Assembly: GCA_022225965.2 (NCBI GenBank)
Contig: JAKJXP020000043.1
Coordinates: forward strand, 1-64,000
Origin: Diatrype stigma
Taxonomy: Eukaryota; Ascomycota; Sordariomycetes; Xylariales; Diatrypaceae
Reading direction: 5' to 3'
DNA length: 64,000 nt
Positions within the stretch are counted from its first letter, which is position 1. Each line of letters starts with the position of its first letter. The position numbers were made by a program, and so were the translations under genes. The notes beneath the pieces were generated by a model, which did not search any database, had not been told where the DNA came from, and saw only the letters and a list, made by a program, of their open reading frames with translations. Shown piece by piece: positions 50,684 through 63,470 of the stretch.

Positions 50684-51122
50684 ATGCAGTTCACTGCCTT
50701 CATCGCTACTCTGTTTGCCGCCGCTGCGGTAGCCAACCCCGTCGCAGTGGCTAACCCCGTTGACATCGAGGCTCGCACCGGCAGTGGCGGCAGCGGCACA
50801 CCCTACAAGCCCTGCCCCAGCGGCCTTTACAGCGTCCCCCAGTGCTGTGCTACGGATGTTTTGGGAGTCGTTGTTCTAAATTGCGCCGATCGTGAGTTCA
50901 GCCCAGTAGAGTAGAAGCCTTTGTTCATTCCTAACAATTTTGAAGCTTCCAAAGCCATCACAACCAAGGATGACTTCACGAAAGTATGCGCCAAGACTGG
51001 CCAGCAGGCTAGATGCTGCGTCTTGCCTGTCGTAAGTACAATCTAACTTTGTTAAATGTTTCTTAGCTGACGGCATTTCATAGGCGGGGCAAGATCTACT
51101 CTGCACGGGTATCAGCTCCTAG
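50684..51122 (+). CDS. Class II hydrophobin
   Basis: Three exons, 50684-50891, 50946-51031 and 51084-51122, with introns of 54 and 52 bp, give 110 residues. A signal peptide (to about residue 17) is followed by a short ANPVAVANPV repeat. The eight cysteines have spacing C-9-CC-11-C-16-C-8-CC-10-C, which is the class II pattern exactly. Such proteins are secreted, self-assemble at air-water interfaces and coat hyphae and spores. The second exon join supplies the fourth-to-fifth cysteine interval. The start codon follows a CTCAAA leader and the stop TAG is three residues after the last Cys. Confidence is high because the cysteine spacing is complete. Confidence 0.96.
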
Positions 51123-52852
51123 AACACACGTTGGCTTATCCAAGGGGCTTCTCGCTGTTTCTGGGGCAGTCTTTGGCAGGCTTCATACTGTTGGCCTTGC
51201 TGTGTTACTGTTGGTATGCGAACATGATGAGTTGTGAGGGACTGAAGCTGTTTTGAGCGTCATTCTTTTCGTATGATCCCTTTGTCGGACATACGGTTCT
51301 CAAAATGGGCTGGGAAATTTTATCTATTGATTTCATAGCTATAGTACGTACTTTGCTAAACATCGCTCTTTCAATCATTGTCTAGCTACGCAGCTGGTTT
51401 CGTTTCTCCAGGTTTTGCTGTGCTCTCGTGAGAAAACAAGGAGAATATGGTGGATTTCCTTTTGTGAAACTCGCTAGAATAGGCCTTACTTGACTTGATA
51501 AAGGTCTGATCAAGTCAGGAGTTGCAGGTCGTAGTGTAACATGAATGGATCATCACGTATGTGTAATGTTTGAATTTAAGTCATTTGAAACTTTTCCAAC
51601 AGGATAGTTCCCATCTGAAAAGGTCTTAAGCAGACAGTTTCGGATTACGTGAGTGGCCAGGTTGCCTGAGGTACTACGTAACTATTATTTAACTATACCT
51701 AGGTATACCTAGGCTGCCCAGCTTCGATAGCTGAGTAAGGGGTAAATCACATCCACTAGCTTTACGTAAATATTCATCAACTTGAATCCCACTAAGTCCC
51801 ACTGTAGCCGACAGTCTCGAATCTGACTAAAGGAAACTTGATGTTATGATAGCCCTGGGATGGGAATGGGGTCGAACCCCTAGCTGCTCTGTCGCGGCTA
51901 CCTGGGCCATTAAATCTTGGTTTGGAAGAATATGGTAACCTTTGGTTTAGTTAATGGTAGCTGTAGTCTCATGTCCATAGTTTGATCAAACTTCATACAA
52001 ACTTCAAGCGTATAGTTATAGGCAGAATCAACCGTTATTAATAACGTTGCAGTCATAGATACGACCCTGCTGATATCGAGTACCTCGTCTTGTTTACTGA
52101 GTACAACAGCAGCAGCGTCAGCAGCAGCATTAGCATCAGCATGCCCATGCAATTTGTTCGAAGGCAACTTGACGGTCAAGTCTTGGCCATGTATATCCTT
52201 TACCAATATAATGATGCCTACTTTCCAATGGACCTTCACCCGCCACGAGAGGTAGTCGAATACCAACCAAACTCGATAGGGGCCCGGGGCCGCGATGAAA
52301 TATAAGAAAACTGCTATTGGGGCTTTAATAATTTTCCTCAAGGGCTATATAACCCACCTTGGCAACTATTGGACCTGTAGTAAAAACATAAGGTTTCTTT
52401 TTGTAACCACTTATTAAATTTACCACTATATTGCTATATTGCGAGTTTTGCTTTTTCCATGGCACCGACATGATATCAAAATATTTTGGTCTTTGGTGTC
52501 TAGCTCCGGCCTAACCCGGTGTCGGTCACGCTGGCACGGAGAAAGGGGGGGAGGGAGGGGGGAAGAGGAGGGCTTGGTGAATAAATCCTTAGCACCTACT
52601 TTTGACTGGATCCCTTGATTTACAATATATCGTATTAACTGCACATTATTATATGGTAAAGTGGGTTCTCATTAACAGTCCCAGCACTCTCTGCTTGTCG
52701 ATCTGGGAATTAGGCAAACAATACGGCGAGTTACAGCTAAGGCGATTGAAAGGATGTGATTGAGATGTTGATTAAGAGTAGCTAGGCAAATGTCATATGT
52801 ACAGCTAAGTAGAATCCAATAATAAGGCCTAGTCATACCACTTCTTCCCCGT
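51123..52852. other. Intergenic downstream of the hydrophobin gene
   Basis: No supported gene. Includes an AGC-rich patch (about 52105-52140), a purine-rich G tract (about 52540-52575) and CCTAGGTATACCTAGG-type palindromic words (about 51695-51715). A 143-codon minus frame (51910-52341) is hydrophobic but has no start context or domain. Confidence 0.5.
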
Positions 52853-53173
52853 TCAGGAGCATTTCAGGCCGGTACATTTTGGTGCGCGGGGCCTAGCAGG
52901 TCTGAGTGTTAGTAAAAGGTACGGACTGTCCCATACCAAGGCCTGACTGTTCCGTCCCTTCGGATAATGTGCAGGTAGGTGATGTGCTTACTCTTTTTGT
53001 CGCTGCTCACGTCCCCACAGCTCGGAACGGGGTATTATCGAGATGTCGATAGGGGCTAGATCAGGCGCAGGAGTTGGGTCAGGCGCAGGGGTTGGGTTAG
53101 GCGCCGCGAGAGCTAGTCGGCCCTGCAGGAGGAGGGCCAGCAGAACGGGGGCGGTACACACTGTCAGATGCAT
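52853..53173 (-). CDS. Small secreted protein candidate, Pro-rich
   Basis: Reading the minus strand, exon 1 is 53173-52992 and exon 2 is 52892-52853. The 99-bp intron begins GTAAGC, has a TTACTAAC branch site and ends CTAG. The product is 73 residues. A clear signal peptide (hydrophobic core PVLLALLL, cleavage near ALAA at 21-24) is followed by a PTPAPD repeat and a charged segment with dibasic-like sites. The new C-terminus has two cysteines (KCTGLKCS). Without splicing the frame would end at residue 61. No family is recognised. A TATATAAAG lies about 110 bp upstream. It may be an effector-like or cell-wall peptide; that is speculation. Confidence 0.5.
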
Positions 53174-53283
53174 GGCTAAGATTCGATTGGGATCTTTGAT
53201 TTGATTGCTTGGTATGTGAAGAAAATGGACTTGAGAGATTTAGATGGTGATGAGCTGAGGTAGAGGAAGGGTTACGAGGTGTC

Positions 53284-53292
53284 CTTTATATA
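53284..53292 (-). promoter_or_regulatory. TATA-like box upstream of the small secreted protein
   Basis: On the minus strand the sequence reads TATATAAAG about 110 bp before the start codon. The distance and form fit a fungal core promoter and support transcription of the small gene. Confidence 0.4.
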
Positions 53293-54551
53293 ATTGAAGG
53301 TGGCTTTTGAACTCAAGTCATGGGCTATACCAGGCTGCAGAGACGACCAATTGAGTCAGACTGGTAATTGACTCGAATCCTATGACTAGAATAGACATGG
53401 AGACATCATATCAATTTATAGGTTGGGCGCATAATGAGAGTAGTTGGTGATATCATGACTGCCACGGGACCTGTTAAGCTGACTCGCCCACTTTGTCGCA
53501 GACCAACGGAGCTCAATAACTATGAAGTCCACACATAACCGATAGATCACTAATATCATGCGATAATGGGTTTGATCGTGGAGATACCGCCGTACGCCTC
53601 ACAACTGGGGTACTTGTCACACTTGAATCGAAATACAGTATAGGGACGCCAAGGGTGTGTAGGGGGGTTGAACTCGAATCGCACATAACAGTGTCAGGGA
53701 ATGAATGACTTGTTGAACTTTGGAATGCATCGAGGTGCTTTACTCTTACGTGATCAATTTGACTTCTATTCTCAACGTTCATTTATCTAATGTAGCCAAA
53801 ATTCGTCGTGACAATATGAGAATAGCATACTAAGGATATAGCCCAGGGGTGGAGTAAAGCATGTCTGCTCTCTTAGATAGTACGAAATTATCTTCTTTAT
53901 TGGTATATACGCTCTGATAAAATAGTGAAGTCTTGCATATCTGTCTGGCGTCTCGCGGTCTCAAACGATAGACATGTATGTGTGGGGAGAGAAAGCCAAC
54001 CCATATCGTGAATTTGACGACGCAACTGCACTGGCTTGTTCAGAGTCCCAAGACATTTTTCTCTGCTATTTGTAGTAATACAGCTTCACTTAATATCCTT
54101 AGGCAGTGGCACCCCCATCTATCCCAAGAAACCGTTCTAGATAACGTGATACCCAGAGCCTTGGGACAGCCACAGCCACAGTTACCGCCACGACCTCGCC
54201 CCTATTGTCCACGCCTCCTATTGTACCCACACCTGTTATTCACTTCCCGCATTCACTTTCCGCATTCACTACCCACACAGTCCAGGAATACTCTATCCTT
54301 TCCTAACTTTAGCCGAGATCGTATAGATAAGGTAAAATATGATTCAATTCCTTCAGCATTTGGTTGATGGCCATTTCGGGTGGAAGGGCGATCAACCAGA
54401 TGATCTTTTTGGCATCCCGCTTCTCCTAGTTTCCCTGTGGCATATGATGAAACATACATTACAGACGTCATGAATTCGAACCATGGTAATTCATATCATT
54501 TTTCCCCTCTTATCTTTTGACTGTTCTCCATCACTCTCTACGAGATGCCAG

Positions 54552-54697
<146 letters not shown>

Positions 54698-55602
54698 CCG
54701 CCAATTTGAGTATAAAGTATGCAACAAGGCCCAGCCCTACTGTGGTTTATGGCCATTTCAGCCGTGTGCTGAGATGGCCATCAATCAACTTTTTCTTCTT
54801 TTTGGTGTGGCATAAGGTAGGGAAGTATCATGTCGTTGGGCGTCGTTTGTTCGAGCCGCAGTCACTGATCTTCTTTTTTCATCTCCTTGCTTAAATCTAC
54901 AATAACTAGCAGTTGGCAACTGGTTATCTTGGCGATAAAATCCGCCAAGCAACTCGTGTTGGCTCCTCGAGCATTTCTTCCTTCGTTGTTTCACGCTGTC
55001 TTCCCACATACACAGTGTTACGATAGTGATACAATGACGACAAAGTCTTATGGGCATTTGACCCATCATGCTTTTAGACACCATCGCCCATGAATGTGAT
55101 ATTGATGTTTCTCATTGGACCTGCACGGTCCAGATACGCACCACTTCCTCCTACCAGTCCACCTTTCCCGTAGTATTTCCATTGCTGTGAAGGCATGCAT
55201 TCCATACAAATTGCTAGCACTTCGCTATGAGTTGGTTGCCGAGGTGACCCCTGGACTTGTGATAGTCTACTCAAATTGAACAAAGAGCCTACGATGTAAA
55301 GGCACAGGATACAATAAGCATGCGAGGCAAAATTGGACCAGTGTGACCACATCTTCTGACTTTATATGAATAGTCATGACCACCCTCTCCATTGATATGG
55401 TGCCCAGCTACTAGATGTATGCCTGGCAAGCATGTCTACCTAGGTATGTAATACTATTTGTTACAGCACAACACTACTCGCCATGGGCACTGTAGAAAAA
55501 CGCCCATGGCATGACCTAAACGGAGCTGCTAGCCTAGCAGCCTAGCGAGGTTTGCTCTTCTTCTTGCTTGCTCTCGCGCCTTTTCTTTTCCTCACCCGTC
55601 TC

Positions 55603-57030
55603 TTACTCCAGCATGGAGGCCTGGTTGGTGTAGAGGACGTCGACGACGTTGCTGAGCTTGCCGATGGTCTGGAGGGCGGAGTCGTAGGACTCGTCGCGTT
55701 GGGCCTCGTCGAAGACGATGAGGCAGCCGGCGCCCTGGTCGAGGACGCCGATGATGACCTTGTCGAGGATCATCTGGGAGAGCTTGCGCTCGACCTGCTG
55801 GGTGTCGAGCCCGACCATGCGGGCGATGTGGGCGATCTCGACGCGGCTGAAGGGCTCGATGACCTTGATGAGATTCTGCTCGAGCATGGCGTCGTACAGG
55901 CGGCGCAGGTGGTTGCGCACGAAGGCGTCACCGCCCAGCTCGTAGCGGTAGGCGGCGAGGGCGCGCTCGTACTCCTCCAGCGACCGGTTCGCGTGAGCGC
56001 GCGCGATGGCCTTCATGGCCTCGAGGCTCTGGCCCGCGTACTTCTGCGCCTGCTTCGACGCCATCAGGTTGTTGACGTCGTCGACCAGGTTCAGCATGAT
56101 CTTGCAGAGCAGCATGTACTGCAGCGCGGCCGTTGCCTTAGGCGTCTCCTCCTGCGAGTGGTAGCCGTCCAGCGCCTCGATGAAGTACGAGTACGCGGTG
56201 TTGAAGTCCTGGTCCATCGTGTGCAGCATGCCCGACTGCATGTCGAGGTTCGCCTGCAGCAGGGGCGGCGTGTAGACCGAGGCGGCGCTCGTCCGGGCGC
56301 TCGTCAGCGCCGCCCGCGCCTTGGAGATGTTGCCCAGGGCGTGGTACACCCGGGACTCGAGCAGCTGGACCTCGACCAGGACGAGCTTGTCGTCGAGGCG
56401 CTTGAGCTCCCGCAGGAGCCCGTTGATGAGCGTCAGGGCTTCGTAATAGGACTGCTTGACCATGTAGAGGCTGACCAGCCGGGTCTCGAGGTTCTGGCGC
56501 AGGAAGCTCCGCCGTTCGGACGTGGCCCACTCTATACATGACTTCGTTACGGCGATCTGGATGTCGGTTGTGTCGGGGATGGCCTCGAAGAGGTCGAGTA
56601 GCGAACGGACTGTTTTTTGAGAGGTTCGTTATGTCAGATGGCTTTCCCCTGCTTGATACATATATGCATAGCGTCAACCGTACCTAACTTGGCTGTTTTT
56701 GCCTTTGCGAACTTCGATAGGACTGTTCTGCTTTCGGTGATGAGGTCGACCAGTTCTTTTGATTTCCTACGAGCAGGGAGAGGTCAAATTAGTCGGTCGA
56801 CTCCCATGCGATGTAATGCGTGTGAAGGGGTGTAAGGCAGTTACTAACTTCTCATCCCGATACAGCTCGCCCAGGCTGATCAGGGCGGTCTCGTATTCTT
56901 TAATCGCAGCATCTGATGTGACGGAAGGTGGCTTGGAGATGATGTCCTTGTAGATGGCCTCGGCTTTTCGTGGATCGGAGCTCACAAGCTGTTTCGCCTC
57001 CTTCACGGAAGGCTTATCGGCTGCTGCCAT
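55603..57030 (-). CDS. rpn6: 26S proteasome regulatory subunit Rpn6 (PSMD11)
   Basis: Minus-strand exons 57030-56849, 56766-56684 and 56609-55603 give 423 residues, matching the length of Rpn6 in other eukaryotes. Introns are 82 and 74 bp; the second donor GTACGG is needed to restore the segment TAKLVRSLLDLFEAIPDTT. N-terminal helical repeats are followed by the conserved EWATSERRSFLRQNLETRLVSLY and LLRELKRLDDK-LVEVQLLESR. A C-terminal PCI domain (about 230-390) contains YDAMLEQNLIKVIEPFSRVEI, and a long terminal helix follows. Rpn6 is a lid subunit that clamps the lid to the 20S core particle. The gene is transcribed divergently from Sof1, with 634 bp between the two starts. Essential in yeast, so it is probably intact here, and no defect is seen. 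Confidence 0.95.
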
Positions 57031-57664
57031 AGTAGACGGTTCGAGGGGGGTCTTGACGAGGGTTCGGAGATGTTGGCGAAAGTCGGAGGTGGTGGGTGAG
57101 TGTAACAGGTTGGCAGGTGTGTGAAATGCCAAGGTGAGGTTGAGATCAGAAGGGTTGTTGGTTTGTACGTAAGTCAGCTAAGTGTTGTAATGCAGATGTT
57201 GCAGATGTTGCAGGTGTTGCAGGTGTCGGGTTTACTGGCGATGATGACTGAAGTGAAGCAAGTCACTAAACTAGGGCACCTCCAGGGCTGTTAGTGATCA
57301 ATCGCAGCTTCCAGGTTCTGAGCAGTTGCGTGGAGAGCTGCTGCCAGCCCTGGAGCCCGGCCAGCCCAGCCAGCCCGGCCAGCCTTGCATTACGGCACTG
57401 GTTGGCTTGGCTTGGCTTGGCCCAGGTTGCCGCGCATACGACATCGGCCCAGCGCGCTAACTAACTAAGCGCTAGTCCGGCATCCATTATCGTTATCACC
57501 CAAAAAGTTTATCGATATGGGATCTGGGATCTTCAAGGTTGCTTCTGGGATCTTTTTAGTGAAGTTCTTGGTGAACCCGCGAACCCGATACATCCCACTA
57601 TGATCCATTGAGCATCTATGATTATCTACCGATATCTGTGCTCTATACCACAGCCAGCGCGACG
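57031..57664. promoter_or_regulatory. Shared divergent promoter region of rpn6 and sof1
   Basis: The two start codons are 634 bp apart on opposite strands. The interval holds a 9-bp tandem repeat (57192-57226), CCAGC/CCGGCCAGC repeats (57356-57384) and TTGGC repeats (about 57402-57421). No TATA box was recognised, which is usual for housekeeping genes. Confidence 0.55.
57192..57226. repeat. 9-bp tandem repeat GCAGATGTT, about four copies
   Basis: Two perfect GCAGATGTT copies followed by two GCAGGTGTT-type copies. It sits in the rpn6-sof1 promoter interval. Confidence 0.8.
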
Positions 57665-59295
57665 ATGAAGATCAAAGCGCTCTCGCGCTCGGTAGAGGCC
57701 TACCAGCCCCCGGGTTCCAAGGTTCCCAAGGCGCCTCGTAATCTCGACCCGTGAGTAGACAGACTATCCTTCTTGCAAAGCATCTCATACAGCTCCCGTT
57801 GCATTTGCTCTGGTACTAAGCACTGACCTGCCTTTATAGAGCCATCCACCCCTTCGAACGCGCCCGCGAGTACACACGAGCCCTCAATGCCGTCAAGCTC
57901 GAGCGCATGTTCGCCCAGCCCTTCGTGGCCCAAATGGGCAAGGGTCACGTCGACGGGGTCTATTCCATGGCCACAGACCCCAACTCCCTGGAGCGCCTGG
58001 CAAGCGGCAGCGGTGACGGTGTCATCAAAGTCTGGGACCTGACCAGCCGCGAGGAGATATGGCACGGCACCGCCCACGAGAACATCGTCAAGTCCGTGTG
58101 CTGGACGCGGGACCAGAAGCTGCTATCGGCATCTTCCGACAAAGCGATCAAGCTCTTCGACCCCTACAACACCCCCAACGAATCGAAGCCCATCTCCAGT
58201 TGGCTGGGCACTAGCGCTTTCACATCGTTGTCGCACCACCGATCGCGCAATGCCTTCGCTGCTGCCTCGGCCTCCAGCGTCATCTCGATATTCGATCTCG
58301 AGCGGCATACCGCCGCGCCTGAGACTCTCCGTTGGCCGTCGGCTACCGACACCATCACCGCAGTCGCCTTCAACCAGAGCGAGACCTCAGTCTTGGCCTC
58401 GTGTGCAACCGATCGATCTATCTTACTGTATGACCTGCGTACATCCACGCCGGTGGCGAAGACAGTCCTCAAGTTCACATCCAACGCGCTCTCGTGGAAC
58501 CCCATGGAGACTTTCAACTTGGCTTCCGCTAGTGAAGATCACAATGCCTATATATTTGATATGCGGAAGTTCGACCGGGCTCTGAATATTCTTAAGGTAT
58601 GGCTATAGTCGATAAACCTTTGGACTTCTCGCTGACATTTGTTACAGGACCACGTGGCTGCTGTGATGGACGTACAGTTCTCACCAACGGGAGAAGAACT
58701 AGTGACGGCATCGTACGACCGAACGATACGAATATGGAATAGAGACAAGGGTCATTCGCGGGATATCTACCACGTAAGTTTGCTAGAGTGTTCATCCACA
58801 TTGTCTAGCTCATGAACGGTTGCTAATATAAAACAATTTAGACCAAACGAATGCAACGGTGTTTCCAGGCCAAGTGGACACCAGACTCCAAGTATCTCCT
58901 TACCGGATCCGATGATGGCAACGTACGACTATGGCGAGCGAATGCATCCCAGCGTGAGGGAATTAAGTCAACGAAACATCGTCAAGCACTCGAATATAAC
59001 GAGGCCTTGTCTACAAGATACAGCCACATGGTAAGTTCGACTCCTCTACCGGCTTCAACCAGCCCCTATCCAGCTGTACGCCCCAGACTAACGCGTAACT
59101 TTACTACAGCCCGAGATACGACGTATCAAGCGCCACAGGCATATCCCCAAGGTGGTGAAGAAGGCCGGCGAGATCAAGAAGGAGGAGCTCAAGGCCATCA
59201 AGCGCCGCGAGGAGAACGAGCGCAGGCACACGAAGAAGCAGTTCGAGAGGAGGAAGAGCGAGCGCGACAAGGTCATCTTGGCCAAGGAGAAATAA
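57665..59295 (+). CDS. sof1: Sof1 (DCAF13), WD40 protein of the small-subunit processome
   Basis: Five exons, 57665-57750, 57840-58596, 58648-58773, 58842-59030 and 59110-59295, give 447 residues, close to human DCAF13. The start MKIKALSRS and the segment HPFERAREYTRALNAVKLERMFAQPF are characteristic of Sof1. WD40 repeats follow (for example GHVDGVYSMA with GVIKVWDL, ASYDRTIRIWN and GSDDGNVRLWR). The basic C-terminal Sof1 domain runs from about 362, with YNEALSTRYSHMPEIRRIKRHRH, and ends in a Lys/Arg/Glu-rich helix. Sof1 acts in the nucleolus with U3 snoRNP in 18S rRNA maturation. Introns are 51-89 bp with CTGAC/CTAAC branch sites. Confidence 0.95.
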
Positions 59296-59870
59296 GATGG
59301 GCAACCTTTCATCCCACCTTTCAGCTTGTTGCTTGCATGCATTTCGCACGGCGTTTCTCGGGGGCTATGGAAAAAGAACTTCGATACCCAAAACGGGTTG
59401 ATGTTGTGTATTAATCATGGCGTTTAATTGGGAGGGGTTTGCCTTTTCTAAAGGTCTAGGCAGCCATATGTTACATGTGACATATCAAGACTAAGGTGCA
59501 TGAGGACATGGATATCGAAACCTCGTATTAAAACACCGCCTTGCACTTGATGATGGAGTCTTCCTCAGTATACTTAGTCAGCCAGACTCTCTATTGCTCT
59601 AATTCGGGTGCCGATTGCTTCCCTCCATGGCTATCCACTGGATATCAGGGGCGACTTAAGTTGACTATCCCCTCGACGCACGTACCCCTTAACGCATGTC
59701 CCACTTATCACCACCTGTTTCCTATGCCAAATCCCGCAACGTAAAGATTCATATTCAATCGACTAATATAATGTCCGGAAGACGGTTACCATAATAAGTT
59801 CATTTATAACGATCGTCTCTCATATCTTTCGTATATGAGTTGAGATTATAATCAAATCACCCCAGCCTAA
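59296..59870. other. Intergenic downstream of sof1
   Basis: Normal base composition with no supported gene. The sof1 3' UTR and terminator should lie in the first few hundred bases. Composition shifts to strongly AT-rich from about 59935. Confidence 0.5.
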
Positions 59871-61468
59871 TGTTAGGGGTTAAGGGCGTTATATAGGGGT
59901 TCTCCGGTTATATCGGACGCAGCCAAGGAATATACGGATACGAATACGAAAAAAACACGTAACGTTACCTTTATAAAATCGCTAAGAAATAACGAATTAT
60001 ATAAATAATCGGCTAATCCCTTTTTTTTTAAGGGCTGGCCAGGTTTTAAACTAATTCAATATATACCTTATATTGCTTCCGCATTTTAATTTCCTTTTAA
60101 AATTAATAAATTAAAACCTTTCCGTATCGATTAAACCGCAAAAAAACCGATACAATAACGATTATTACTAACGATAACGCTAAAAATAAGGCCTAGGTTT
60201 TTACTTAAACCTTTAAGTAACAACAAAATAAAAACCTTAAGAACCTTTTATCGTCCGGTAACGATATTAAAAAAACGTCCCGGAAATTAAACGAACAACT
60301 TAAGCTTTTAAAAAATAAACGTACCGCTTTTATCGCCGACCTTTACAAAAAAATGGAAATTAAACGCCTAAATCTTAAATATAAACGCCTATAAATTAAA
60401 CTCGATTCCTTAAAGCCCAATGAACCCGCGGCAATTACGAACCTAAGCTTTTTCGATTTCGAAGCCGTCCTTTTAGTATTTCTTAAATAACCGGGGCTAA
60501 TAAAAGGCATCTTAATGCCAAAACCTCGTAACGGATTTTGCAACAACCAAGCAATTCTTTTGAAACATTAAGCTAACGAATTCGCTATAAATATAATGCA
60601 ATCCGTTACGATAAATTAATCCTTTCAATTTATTGCTTATTTATTTTATAAAAAGAACAATTATTTGGAATATATTTATTTCGTAATTCAAATAAAAGCC
60701 ATTTTTAAGAATTAAAAGCTTTCGTTAAGCCATTTTAAAGCGAATTATGCAATAAACCATCTTAAAAATCCTTTCGTCGCGTTATTTTATTGGCAACTTT
60801 TCGAAGCCAAAAAAAAATCGAAATATATCTAGGAAAAACAAGAATATATTCGTACCGAATCCTAGGAAACAATAAAACGCGCTTTCGCCGAACCATTCGG
60901 AAACAATACCATCCGATTAACGAAAGCCGATCGAAAATTCGACGGCCTTTATTAAAAAGCCAACGAATTCGTTATTAAATATTACCTACGATATAAAAAA
61001 GCACTTATTAATTACTTATTTGCCGGTAATACGATTTTTCCGATTAATCGTTTCGTATAAAAATTATTTCCTTAATTTAATTACTTAATAATAATATTTT
61101 CGAAAAATAACAATTTCGAAATTGCTTATTAAGGAACTTTTAAAATGTAAAACATAACATATTATATTGCCGTACCGGACATACCGAATACGCCGTAACT
61201 AAACCGCTACTAGCCTGCTATTCCTTTATAACCGGCAATTCCTTCGTTAATATAACCATCAATTCCGATAATTCCGAATACGCCGACGCTTAATAAAACG
61301 TATTATTCGAACATTTCGAAAAATTCCTATTATAAATATAAATAATATGGTTATTTTAAAAATACTTATTTTATTAAAGGCGAAAATTTATTTGCGTTTC
61401 TTAAGAAAATAATTTGCGATAAATACTTAAAAAAAAAGCATATATCCAATAAATGCCCCGAAACGAAA

Positions 61469-61510
61469 TGCTATAAATACGGACAAATGAACCATTTCCG
61501 TATAATATGC
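61469..61510 (+). pseudogene. Degraded gag zinc knuckle of the right element
   Basis: The frame reads Cys-x2-Tyr-GQMN-His-FRII-Cys. This is CX2CX4HX4C with only the second Cys changed to Tyr, by one G-to-A transition. It marks the 3' part of gag. Confidence 0.8.
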
Positions 61511-62339
61511 CCGAATAAGCAATACGTTATTAAATCGAATTCGTAACCTTTAAACGCCGCAGCTTAAAACTAAAAAAATGCCCCCTTTTAACGGATTTAT
61601 TACGTTATTAAGATCCGCCAAAAGAAAACATAACAGCCTTATACGTTATAAATAAACTTAAAAGCCGACTTTAATATAATACGTCACAAAATTATCGAAA
61701 AAAACGAACAGTTGCCATTATTAAAACCCGCCAAAAGCTTAACCGGCATAAATAGCAATTTTATTAAGATTTACGGATTTATTATTCGCTTTATTAAAAT
61801 TATTAATTCATTTGGCCATACGAAAAAATAAAAATATCGCTTCGTAATAATTAATGCCGTCGAACTAAATATTATGCTAAAATTACCGTAATTAAAAAAC
61901 ATTAATTCCGTTATTAATTAAAAAACGCATAAATGAAAATATTAAATCGAATACGTTAATATACGCCTTACAAATTCGGCGAAAGAACTTATTAGCAACA
62001 AAATGGCGATATTCGTCGTTATAATTATTCCGATTAATCCGAATGCCCCAAAAAAAAGTCCCAAAGGCCCTAAAGATTACGACAAATACAAAAAACGATA
62101 TAGCAACGACTACGTAAATGTTTTCTTAAAAAAAAAAGTAAAAAAGCTAATAAATTATTTAATATACGAATACAAAATCGAACTTATTAATAACGAAAAG
62201 CCACCGTAAAAACCATTTTACCTTTTTTCGAAAAAAAAAACTAAAGGTCCTTAAAAAATACCTTAATTCGGCAAAACGAAAGGACTAAATTAAACGCAAC
62301 AATAATCCTGCCGGAATTTCGATTTTTTTTGCCCCGAAA

Positions 62340-62910
62340 AAAAAAAAAACGCTACGATTTTGCGTAAATTATAAAGGACTAAATCGAATAATTCGCAAAA
62401 ACCGCATTTCGTTATTTTTAATATAGGAAATCCTAAACCGATTAATATTAATTTATATATATACGAAAATCGATTTAAAAAATGCATATTACAAAATACG
62501 CATTAAAAAAAACGACGAATAAAAAATTACTTTTCATACGAAATACGATTATTTCGAATACTTAATAATGCCTTTCGGTTTAACTAATGCTTTAACGATA
62601 TTTTAAACGTATATTAATCGAATATTCGGAAACTTCGTTAATAACATTTATATAATTTATTTAAACGATATTTTAATATATAACAAAAATCCCGCAAAAC
62701 ATAAACAATACATATACGAAATTTTCGATAAATTACGGAAATAAAAGCTATATATAAATATAAATAAATATAAATTTCATATTATTTCCGTTTCCTTTTT
62801 CGGTTTCGAAATATCGCCTAAAAATATCGGAATAAAACAAAGTCGTATCAAAGCCATTTCTTAATAAAAACTGCTTCGAAATATTTACGATATACAAATT
62901 TTTTTAGGCT
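62340..62910 (+). pseudogene. Degraded reverse transcriptase of the right element
   Basis: The plus frame keeps LRFCVNYKGLN, then IDLKNAYYKIRI, YDYFEYLIMPFGLTNA and YLNDILIYN. The last is the YLDDILIY active site with the first Asp changed to Asn (GAC to AAC). These are the standard Ty3/gypsy blocks. Stops at former Gln/Trp positions inactivate it. Confidence 0.88.
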
Positions 62911-63470
62911 TTATTGGATTTTATCGCAAATTTATTAAGAATTATACGAAAATTATTATTCCGTTTACGAATCGCTTATACGGAAACGCTAAAGATATTA
63001 TTTAACTAAATCTTAAAAAGCGAATTACTTTTAAAACCTTATAAGAAATGTTCCAAATAAGCGGCATCCTAAAATATTTCGATTTCTTGTTGCCTATTAA
63101 AATCGAAACAAATGCGTTTAAAAAAGTTATTAACGCAGTTATTTTATAATTACATAAAAACCGCTAATATTTAATAGCTTTTAGGTTCCGAAAGATAATT
63201 CCGGAAAAAACCAAATATATAACCGGTAATAGCAAGTTATTAATTATTATCGATACATTCGAAACCTAGAAATACTTTATTAATTATATCCAATCCTTTA
63301 TATAAGTTATTACGAATTATTTTAATTTTAAATACTTAAAATTAAAGCAAAAACCAAATACGAAATAACTGAAATAACTTAATAACCTTATTATTATTAA
63401 TTTTACGATTATCTTTTATTTTAACAAGCAAAATCCAACGAATGGCTTATTTAAAAGGCCAGATTTCGTT
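62911..63470 (+). pseudogene. Degraded RNase H region of the right element
   Basis: Begins with FLGFIGFYRKFIKNY, the connection block that follows RT in Ty3/gypsy elements. It ends near KQNPTNGLFKRPDF, equivalent to the G-K-x-N-x-A-D-x-LSRRPDF end of the RNase H domain. Interrupted by stops. Confidence 0.72.

Noticed and set aside
51840..51915. tRNA-like stretch on the minus strand with GGGGTTCGACCCC
   Set aside because: The T-arm pairing fails when the loop is set to seven bases, and no acceptor or anticodon stem could be built.
51910..52341. Minus-strand hydrophobic frame of 143 codons
   Set aside because: The Ala-rich part comes from an AGC repeat; there is no recognised domain and no supporting promoter or splice signals.
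55552..56541. Long plus-strand frame of 329 codons
   Set aside because: It is the antisense of rpn6, kept open by high GC codon bias; the minus strand encodes the conserved protein.
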